Below are positions 22,364 to 28,468 of a stretch of 28,468 bases of DNA, one piece after another. A program made the translations under genes and the position numbers. The notes beneath the pieces are model-generated. The model saw only the letters and a program-made list of their open reading frames with translations, searched no databases and was not told where the DNA came from. The stretch's first letter is position 1. Each line of letters starts with the position of its first letter. The DNA lies in contig UQVF01000020.1 in assembly GCA_900544365.1 (NCBI GenBank), positions 1 through 28,468 on the forward strand, in the 5' to 3' direction. This stretch comes from an uncultured Veillonella sp. (GTDB lineage: Bacteria > Bacillota > Negativicutes > Veillonellales > Veillonellaceae).

Positions 22364-24511
22364 TTATAATTTCATTTCCATGCCAATTCGATACATACGA
22401 CCATCGATATATAAATCATGTACTTCACGGTTTAATAAGTTATCAATTCCTACATAGGCAGATATTCCATTATTCCATTTTTTATTGACACTGAAGTTTA
22501 ATGTGTTAAAAGAGTATTCATTATAACTATTAGCGCCGCGATTTCGCGCTTCTTCAAAACCATATTTATATGTAAAGCTATTCCATAATACAGCACTATA
22601 TCCATTGGATTTATGGTCATCATACATAAGTTGTAACGTGCTTACTGATCTTGGACGATTACCTAAGCGTTCGCCAGTTGTCATATCTTTCGCATCGATA
22701 TAGTTGAAGGTCCCTTTTACAGTAAGACGGTCAGTTACTTTATGACCTAGACTCAACTCTACCCCTTGAATTTTCGCTTTACCTACATTGTAATATTGAT
22801 GACGTTGTGATACACCTGGCACATCAGATTGTATCCGATGACTATCAATTAGATTACTTACACGTGTATGGTAATAGGATGCTTTACCAAATGTTTTACC
22901 CCGTTCTGCTTCTAAAGCAACATCAAAAGATGTAGAAGTTTCAGGTTTTAAGTTTGGATTTCCTATAATATTTAACACTCCCATTGGTGTTGTATGGAAC
23001 ATATTTAAGTATAATTCTGAAATACTTGGAGCTTTGTATCCTTTACCAAAGTTGAATTTCATCCGTGTATGGGTATCGATTCCATAAACTAAACCCAGCT
23101 TTGGTGTTACATTATGTCCAAATTGACTATTGTGTTCATAACGAATGGCTGGTGTAAAAGAAAGTTTTGCATTGACTTGCCACAAATCTTCTACGTATGT
23201 TGCCCAAGAATCATAATGAAATTTTTTAGTTTGTTTCATTTTATGTGCATCCAACCCACCTAGACGCGTACCTTCATAGATAACACGTCGGTACTCACCG
23301 CCAAATGTTACATTATGATGATCCCCTACATACATAGTGTCCTTTCCTTCGAGGACAATATTTTTGTACTTAGCCGCATCATAATCACTAGCAGGATATA
23401 AAGATTGATAATCAAACTTCAATGATGTTGGTGGTGTTGGTGGTTTACTTGGCATCATCACATTGATAACGCCTTCAGGTAAAGTGCGGCCATCTGTCAT
23501 ACGGTAAGATTTGTCTAATTGACTATAATAAGTAGAAATTTCATAGGCATTTCTTGTTGTTTTACCTGTATAGGTAATACCAGTTTGAATACTCTTATTA
23601 TCAAACAGCTCTTGCTTATTCAAATTGACTGGAACCATTTTGGGACCCGCCATAAATACCATTCCACTTTTATGGAATACAGTAGCATATTTATCGGCAT
23701 TATCAGTTTGTAGTTTTTCTTTAAAATAACTGAAATCTACTTTAATTTTATTTTGGTTAGCATTTTTTAAATCATAAATAACACTACTATTATAGGATTG
23801 CTTATGTCCATACATGATACGACGATATCCTTCTGTATAGCCTGTTAATTGTTTTGTTCTCGCATTGAAAGTCTGATCTGCCATATGTCGATTAATAGGT
23901 CTTTCTTTCGTCACATTCACATTGAAACTTGCATTCCAACGATCTTGAGTCCCACTATTAAACGTATAATGTGTTTGCTCATGTTTAGTACCGCTAGATA
24001 CACCTAAAGATTGTGACATATCGGTAGGCTGCTTCGTAATAATATTAATGATACCGCCCATAGCATCTGATCCATATAAAGCAGAGGATGATCCACGGAC
24101 AATTTCAATGCGATCCACTTGGTCTAAATTAATGCGGCGCAAGGTGTACACATTCGTCGTATTAGATGCATCTTCACCGGCTAAGCGACGGCCGTTTACG
24201 AGCACAAGGGAATGGCGTGATTCCATACCACGAATCATTACCTGATTACCAGTCATGCCTGCTTCTGATAAATTAATATTATCGGCTAATTGTAAAGCAC
24301 TTTCTACTGTATCTGCCCCTAAGCGTTTCATACCTGATTGAGTAATAACTTGTACCGCAGCAGGACTATTTTTAATAGTTTCTTCTCGTTTTGATGCCGT
24401 AATAACTACTATATTATTATCACTTGTATCCATTGCATGTGTTACATATACAGGTGCTAATAAAGTACTAAAAATAGCTCCACATAAGGATGCTTTTAAA
24501 AGTTTATTCAT
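22364..24511 (-). CDS. TonB-dependent outer-membrane receptor
   Basis: Outer-membrane beta-barrel importer energised by TonB. The 715-residue precursor has a signal peptide ending near THAMD, a TonB-box-like NIVVITASK, a plug domain (about 40-160; VMIRGMESRHSLVLVNGRRL, VRGSSSALYGSDAMGGIINI) and a 22-strand-type barrel. The GKGYKAPSISELYLN and IGNPNLKPETS segments enclose a His (NMFHTTPMG), an arrangement seen in haem receptors, but similar motifs occur in BtuB and siderophore receptors. So the cargo (haem, siderophore or corrinoid) is open. The last residue is Leu, not the usual aromatic. GGAGG precedes the ATG. It lies 20 bases after the binding-protein gene and shares its transcript. Confidence 0.92.
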   Translation of the reverse strand: MNKLLKASLCGAIFSTLLAPVYVTHAMDTSDNNIVVITASKREETIKNSPAAVQVITQSGMKRLGADTVESALQLADNINLSEAGMTGNQVMIRGMESRHSLVLVNGRRLAGEDASNTTNVYTLRRINLDQVDRIEIVRGSSSALYGSDAMGGIINIITKQPTDMSQSLGVSSGTKHEQTHYTFNSGTQDRWNASFNVNVTKERPINRHMADQTFNARTKQLTGYTEGYRRIMYGHKQSYNSSVIYDLKNANQNKIKVDFSYFKEKLQTDNADKYATVFHKSGMVFMAGPKMVPVNLNKQELFDNKSIQTGITYTGKTTRNAYEISTYYSQLDKSYRMTDGRTLPEGVINVMMPSKPPTPPTSLKFDYQSLYPASDYDAAKYKNIVLEGKDTMYVGDHHNVTFGGEYRRVIYEGTRLGGLDAHKMKQTKKFHYDSWATYVEDLWQVNAKLSFTPAIRYEHNSQFGHNVTPKLGLVYGIDTHTRMKFNFGKGYKAPSISELYLNMFHTTPMGVLNIIGNPNLKPETSTSFDVALEAERGKTFGKASYYHTRVSNLIDSHRIQSDVPGVSQRHQYYNVGKAKIQGVELSLGHKVTDRLTVKGTFNYIDAKDMTTGERLGNRPRSVSTLQLMYDDHKSNGYSAVLWNSFTYKYGFEEARNRGANSYNEYSFNTLNFSVNKKWNNGISAYVGIDNLLNREVHDLYIDGRMYRIGMEMKL

Positions 24512-24531
24512 GATAAAACCTCCTAATACAA

Positions 24532-25482
24532 TTATTCATATAATGCTTTGTACATTAATTCCAGTGTTTGCGTAATCCGTGTTCCAGGATTTAAGGCGAA
24601 TAAACCACCTGGAACATAGTGAATCTGACCATTTTCTACTGCTTGTACGTGTTGCCAAGCTGGGTTTGATTGCATTTCTTTTATAAAAGACTCTTTAATC
24701 GAAGGATCAGGATACATAACTACAAAAATAATTCTCTCAGGATTTTGTTTCTGTATAAATTCTAAACTCAGTGGCACATAAGGCGCTTCGCTCTTCATAT
24801 ATTTACCAATGTTATCGGCACCTAATGTATCCAACAATTTACCGCTGAAAGAATGATCTGTACTGACGTTTAGATTACTTGGTGTACCCAGTAACAACAA
24901 TGTTTTAGGATGTGGCTTATCCTTTATTTTCCCTTGATAGTCTGCAAATACAGTATTGATTTTCTCTATTTGCATCTTGCTTATGTCTGGATGATTCGTT
25001 AGATCACCGAATAGTTGCAAGGATCGATTTACGTCTTCAAAGGAATCTAAATCATTAATATACAAAGGAATGTTCGCTGATGTTAAAGCCTCCCGAAGTT
25101 TTATGTGATTTGCTATATTCATACCAATCACCAAATCAGGATTGAGGCTAATAATTTTTTCTACATCTGGATTATATGTATTCCCTATAGCCGGGATATC
25201 TTTCACCTTATCTTTTAACTCTCCTGATAAGGAAGCCGCATCCATACGGCCCACAATGGTTCCTTCTACGGCCAAATACATATCAATATTGGCTGTATTT
25301 AAGATCACAACCCGTTTGGGATGACTTGGCATGGTCACAGAAGTTCCCGTCCTGTCAATTTCCGTTCTTGTTGCCGCCTCTTGTGTTACTGCTGTTGGCG
25401 TATCAGCAGTCCAAGAACACCCTGATAGTGCCATCAAACCGCATAGAACAGAGGTACAAGCTACTGCATTCCACAATCGCAT
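24532..25482 (-). CDS. ABC-type metal-chelate substrate-binding lipoprotein (BtuF/FepB-like)
   Basis: Periplasmic binding protein of the helical-backbone class used for iron-siderophores, haem and cobalamin. The 316-residue precursor starts MRLWNAVACTSVLCG with a lipobox LSGC (C22), so it is a lipoprotein. It then shows HPKRVVILNTANIDMYLAV, VEKIISLNPDLVIG and PERIIFVVMYPDP, the usual layout. The ATG at 25480-25482 has AGGAGG 6 bases upstream; an in-frame start further up (25509) has no such support. It heads a two-gene unit with the TonB receptor. Permease, ATPase and TonB-ExbBD genes are absent here. Confidence 0.9.
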   Translation of the reverse strand: MRLWNAVACTSVLCGLMALSGCSWTADTPTAVTQEAATRTEIDRTGTSVTMPSHPKRVVILNTANIDMYLAVEGTIVGRMDAASLSGELKDKVKDIPAIGNTYNPDVEKIISLNPDLVIGMNIANHIKLREALTSANIPLYINDLDSFEDVNRSLQLFGDLTNHPDISKMQIEKINTVFADYQGKIKDKPHPKTLLLLGTPSNLNVSTDHSFSGKLLDTLGADNIGKYMKSEAPYVPLSLEFIQKQNPERIIFVVMYPDPSIKESFIKEMQSNPAWQHVQAVENGQIHYVPGGLFALNPGTRITQTLELMYKALYE

Positions 25483-25499
25483 TAGTTTCCTCCTAATAA

Positions 25500-25526
25500 A
25501 AAAATCCATTTTCCCTGTGGAAAATG
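25500..25526 (-). terminator. Terminator-like hairpin in the binding-protein leader
   Basis: In RNA sense, CATTTTCC pairs with GGAAAATG (8 bp) around ACAG, then GA and seven U residues, immediately before the AGGAGG of the lipoprotein gene. It lies downstream of a good promoter, so it is a candidate attenuator. The stem is short and AT-rich, which lowers confidence. Confidence 0.5.
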
Positions 25527-25604
25527 AAACTTATCCGAACACTATATATTGAGCACTTGCTCACTTGTTACTTAAATTTACAAATTGTTAAATCAATTTA
25601 TTCC

Positions 25605-25633
25605 ATAGTAATATAAATGAAATTTTTTGTCAA
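25605..25633 (-). promoter_or_regulatory. Promoter of the binding protein / TonB receptor unit
   Basis: TTGACA (25628-25633), 17 bp, TACTAT (25605-25610). The leader would be about 115 bases. It contains an imperfect palindrome (25576-25593, ATTTA-AAAT type ends), a perfect 14-bp palindrome TGAGCACTTGCTCA (25550-25563) and the hairpin at 25500-25526. No classical Fur box or cobalamin riboswitch is seen. Confidence 0.65.
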
Positions 25634-25635
25634 TT

Positions 25636-25664
25636 AAAAGAGAGGCCATAGAGACCTCTCTTTT
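25636..25664. terminator. Intrinsic terminator after the WG-repeat gene
   Basis: AAAAGAGAGG pairs with CCTCTCTTTT (10 bp) around a 9-base loop, with T-ends on both strands. It ends the minus-strand WG-repeat transcript directly upstream of the next promoter. The 110 bases between it and that gene (25665-25774) show nothing I recognise. Confidence 0.85.
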
Positions 25665-25774
25665 ATTTCAAATATCCATAGCTAATTAAAATTAACTTCG
25701 GACAAGCTAGACTAGTTTTATCTAATCAATTCATATCTATTGATAATACTATACGTTAGATCTTATAGTGTATA

Positions 25775-27562
25775 CTAATTGCTTTTACCAACAAATACTT
25801 GTATAGACTCATACTTTGGCTCAATAATAGTGTTTCCTGTAAAATCTAAAACACCATATTTACCATGTTGTTTATAAACTACGCTTTCTAAAGTAGCTGT
25901 ATCCACCTTAGATGTGTCCGATGGTAATTGCAATAGACTTTCGCCTGTTAATGGATTGACAAGGTATGTATTATTTCCTCGTTTACCAATTAATCCACTA
26001 TAAATACCATAGAATGGTTTAGGCGCCGTGATGGAATCATAACTTTCACCAATTTCACGGAATGTATCTAAGGAAATCATTCGATAAGAGGATCCAGATT
26101 TACCAACCAAAACCGTAGGAGCTACTACTTCTAATTTTGAATACGCAAATGGAAGCACAGTACTATTATCTTGACGTTTTACACCCCAACGCCCTTCTTC
26201 ATCTTGTAAGAGAAAGGCTCCTAGTTCTGGCATATATGTAATATTTTTATAGACCATTGGGAATACTTCAACACCCTCTTTGGTATACAGTCCAAAACGA
26301 CCATCTTTATAAGTCATAATTCCTGCTTCAGTTAATGGACTGACCATCTGATTTTTAGAAGAAATGACCTCTTTGCCTGTTTTGTCAATATATCCACGTT
26401 TTAATTTAGAGGTTGTCCAAGCATAGTCAGTTTCACCATAGGTTGCCTGATGATAGAACGCACCTTTCACTAAAGCTGCGGCTAATGTATTAAAGATACC
26501 GCCAAAGTTTAACCCATGAGCTTTTCGTGTTACACGCGCTATGCCATTAAAGTAAGGTTCAATTTCATCATACTCTTTCACAGAAAATAGTATCTTTCCA
26601 CTTTCATCAATAGCCACCTTTTGTTTATTGCCTAATAATACAAAGGCAATTCCTTCACTGAAAGGAGCTAATACGCGTTGGATGCGCTCACCCTCAACTT
26701 GTTGTGGCATTGGTATTTTACGGGATTGAGTACCTTCCGTTTGTGAGATAATTTTCAAAGCTGTAGCTGACTCTACATGATTACCTTCATCATCAAAATA
26801 TAAAATAGATCCATCTCTTTGATAACCGGAAATAAGACCTGTATTTTGATTCCAACTTAGAGAGGTAAATATCTCATCCGATTTATATTCTCCTGTTCGA
26901 GCATTAAATATTGCTACTAATTTATTGCTTGTACCTACGCTATGCAAGTCACCATATAATTCTTTATCAAATTTAAATGGCTTACTATGCAACATTTGAC
27001 CTTGCAGATTATAATAGCTAGTTGCCTCGCCTTTAATAGCATAGATTAATCCTGTAGGTGATACTTCCACATGCTTTGTTGGCATGACAATAGAAGAACC
27101 CGTATTCACAGTTTCTAATACTGTTTTACCTGCATCTTCATAGAGTACAATATCTAGCTTTCCTGCACTATCTAGGCGTCCTATATGTAACTCTTTTTTA
27201 GGTCCCATTACAGGTTGTCCCTCTGATGATAGGATACTATTACCATCTTTAGATTTACCAATGTAATAGTATGGCTCATGGCTAAGTTTTTCCATTTGTG
27301 ATTGCACATCACCCAGTGCCTTAGCCTCATTTGCAACTTTATAACTCTTTGTAGGATGGTCAATATGTTTACTAAAAGCCCCCAATACAAAGGCTCTTCC
27401 TCCATAATATCCTCGCACATATTCCATGCCTCGATAATAACCTACACCATTATAACCAAGGCCAGCAGATACATGTGTTTCTGCATGTACTATAAAGGGT
27501 GTAACCATGGTAGATACACTTGCTAAAACAAGTCCTAGTGCTAACTTCTTACATACTTTCAT
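25775..27562 (-). CDS. Secreted WG-repeat protein
   Basis: A 595-residue protein of unknown function. It has a Sec signal peptide (MKVCKKLALGLVLASVSTM, cleavage after VHA near residue 27), a short Gly/Tyr-rich N-terminal part (LGYNGVGYYRGMEYVRGYYG), then a beta-repeat region. The repeats follow the WG (KWG) pattern: a Gly-Trp/Tyr/Phe-Gly core, then an Asp/Gly turn and a Pro-x-x-Tyr. Examples are EGRWGVKRQD, GRFGLYTKEG and GKYGVLDFTG, the last followed by IIEPKYESI. One repeat is interrupted by a roughly 45-residue insert (about 350-395, HGLNFGGIFNTLAAALVKG). It is probably periplasmic or surface-bound. AGGAG precedes the ATG. It follows the amidohydrolase by 11 bases. Confidence 0.85.
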   Translation of the reverse strand: MKVCKKLALGLVLASVSTMVTPFIVHAETHVSAGLGYNGVGYYRGMEYVRGYYGGRAFVLGAFSKHIDHPTKSYKVANEAKALGDVQSQMEKLSHEPYYYIGKSKDGNSILSSEGQPVMGPKKELHIGRLDSAGKLDIVLYEDAGKTVLETVNTGSSIVMPTKHVEVSPTGLIYAIKGEATSYYNLQGQMLHSKPFKFDKELYGDLHSVGTSNKLVAIFNARTGEYKSDEIFTSLSWNQNTGLISGYQRDGSILYFDDEGNHVESATALKIISQTEGTQSRKIPMPQQVEGERIQRVLAPFSEGIAFVLLGNKQKVAIDESGKILFSVKEYDEIEPYFNGIARVTRKAHGLNFGGIFNTLAAALVKGAFYHQATYGETDYAWTTSKLKRGYIDKTGKEVISSKNQMVSPLTEAGIMTYKDGRFGLYTKEGVEVFPMVYKNITYMPELGAFLLQDEEGRWGVKRQDNSTVLPFAYSKLEVVAPTVLVGKSGSSYRMISLDTFREIGESYDSITAPKPFYGIYSGLIGKRGNNTYLVNPLTGESLLQLPSDTSKVDTATLESVVYKQHGKYGVLDFTGNTIIEPKYESIQVFVGKSN

Positions 27563-27573
27563 AAGAGCTCCTA

Positions 27574-28468
27574 CTACGCTTGAAATACAGCTTGTGCCTG
27601 TGCAATTTCATAACGCAATTTTTCTTCATCAATGGTTAGTAGTTCCTTATCTTTCATTACTACTTTACCACCCACAATAACAGTGTTTGCATCTGATGAA
27701 TTAGCCGCATACACTAGGGATGCTACATCATTATACCGCGGTTGCCAATGTAATCCTGATGTATCATAGAGCACAATATCTGCACGATATCCCACATCTA
27801 ATACACCCAAATCATGATAATCTAATGCTTTAGCACCCATAACGGTACCTAGTTCCCAAGCTGTTTGAGCAGGTATAGCTAATGGATCATATAGACGAGC
27901 TTTATGTAACATAGCTGCCAAACGCACTTCTTCTAACATATCTGCATTATTGTTGCTAGCAGAACCATCTGTACCTAAACCTACCACAATTCCTTTAGCA
28001 AGCATTTCTGGCACTGGTGCAATGCCACTAGCTAACTTTAAGTTAGATTGTGGATTATGTGCCACGCGAACGGATTTTTCTTTCATAATATCCATATCTT
28101 CATCTGTTATATGCACACAATGGGCGGCTAAACAACCTAAATCAAATAAACCTAAGTCATTCATATGTGCAATTGGAGTTTTACCAGTAGCTTTTATAAC
28201 ATTTTCTACTTCTCCTTTGGTTTCGCTTAAATGCATATGAACTTGCGCCCCTAAATCATGACCTAATTGAATTACTCGTTCTAAATACGCATCAGGGCAT
28301 GTATATGGTGCATGAGGTCCTAGCATCACCTTGATTTGATCTTGGTTGTAACCGTGATACGCTTCAAACAATTCTTTACTTTCTACTAACGCTTGTTCTG
28401 CCGTAGGCGCCACACCAGCCATACCACGAGATAAAACGGCACGAATACCTGTTTCTTTAATAGCTTCA
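27574..28468 (-). CDS. mtaD: Amidohydrolase, probable MTA/SAH deaminase (partial, 5' end outside window)
   Basis: Metal-dependent deaminase of the amidohydrolase superfamily. About 298 residues are visible and the frame is open to the window edge, so the start and the N-terminal HxH metal motif lie outside. Visible are TGIRAVLSRGMAG, LGPHAPYTC, HMHLSETKGEVENV (metal His), LAAHCVHI, VAHNPQSNLKL and GLGTDGSASNNNADMLEEVR with the metal Asp. These fit 5'-methylthioadenosine/S-adenosylhomocysteine deaminase; chlorohydrolase-type or guanine deaminases are alternatives. The ATG at 28420-28422 is internal, because the conserved sequence continues upstream of it. The WG-repeat gene follows 11 bases after its stop. 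Confidence 0.85.
   Translation of the reverse strand, partial: EAIKETGIRAVLSRGMAGVAPTAEQALVESKELFEAYHGYNQDQIKVMLGPHAPYTCPDAYLERVIQLGHDLGAQVHMHLSETKGEVENVIKATGKTPIAHMNDLGLFDLGCLAAHCVHITDEDMDIMKEKSVRVAHNPQSNLKLASGIAPVPEMLAKGIVVGLGTDGSASNNNADMLEEVRLAAMLHKARLYDPLAIPAQTAWELGTVMGAKALDYHDLGVLDVGYRADIVLYDTSGLHWQPRYNDVASLVYAANSSDANTVIVGGKVVMKDKELLTIDEEKLRYEIAQAQAVFQA

Noticed and set aside
1..28468. CRISPR array, insertion sequence, prophage, tRNA or rRNA
   Set aside because: No regularly spaced repeats, transposase or phage motifs, terminal repeats or cloverleaf sequences were seen on either strand by eye.

Overview
The window is a piece of bacterial chromosome that most resembles Veillonella or a close relative in the Negativicutes. 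This is inferred from the sequence; no database was searched. The DNA is AT-rich, Shine-Dalgarno sites are strong (AGGAGG type), and it carries a Firmicutes-style rpsU-yqeY pair and a pheB-type ACT protein. It also carries a TonB-dependent outer-membrane receptor, so the cell has two membranes. I see no insertion sequence, phage gene, CRISPR array, tRNA or rRNA.

Region 1 (64-7261, minus strand) is a tight cobamide operon read as cobU, cobQ/cbiP, cbiB, cobS, pduX, cobD, a cobC-like phosphatase and rsuA. Genes overlap or lie at most about 20 bp apart. It covers corrin side-chain amidation, synthesis of the aminopropanol-phosphate linker from threonine (PduX then CobD then CbiB) and nucleotide-loop assembly (CobU, CobS, CobC-like). 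It has no ring-building genes and no cobT or arsAB for lower-ligand activation. A small unknown gene (7334-7684) is divergent from it. Across a two-way terminator lie a PduO-type corrinoid adenosyltransferase and the membrane protease htpX.

Region 2 (9311-18213, minus strand) is a long co-directional run with gaps of at most 53 bp: a heterodimeric ABC exporter, a SpoU-family RNA methyltransferase, a YdjC/ChbG-like deacetylase, an eight-TM UPF0104/LPG-synthase-like membrane protein, an ACT-domain protein, homoserine dehydrogenase and homoserine kinase. The threonine made here feeds phosphothreonine, the CobD substrate of region 1. A divergent promoter region (18262-18302) separates the exporter from thiol peroxidase (tpx) and holds a 15-bp perfect palindrome of Fur/PerR type. 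A psiE-like gene follows tpx.

Region 3 (19572-22331, minus strand) is rpsU-yqeY, driven by a textbook promoter, then a long-form glutamine synthetase with its own consensus promoter and a terminator hairpin inside its leader. Region 4 (22364-25633, minus strand) is a two-gene uptake unit, a lipoprotein substrate-binding protein and a TonB-dependent receptor, again with a terminator-like hairpin in the leader. Region 5 (25775-28468) is a secreted WG-repeat protein behind an amidohydrolase of the MTA/SAH deaminase type that runs off the window.

Most of the window is ordinary core metabolism. The best leads are regulatory: the two leader hairpins, the shared tpx/exporter palindrome, and the lack of a visible cobalamin riboswitch before the cobamide genes. 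I see no clear new multi-gene system. The deacetylase/membrane-protein pair and the unknown gene beside cobU are the least explained proteins.
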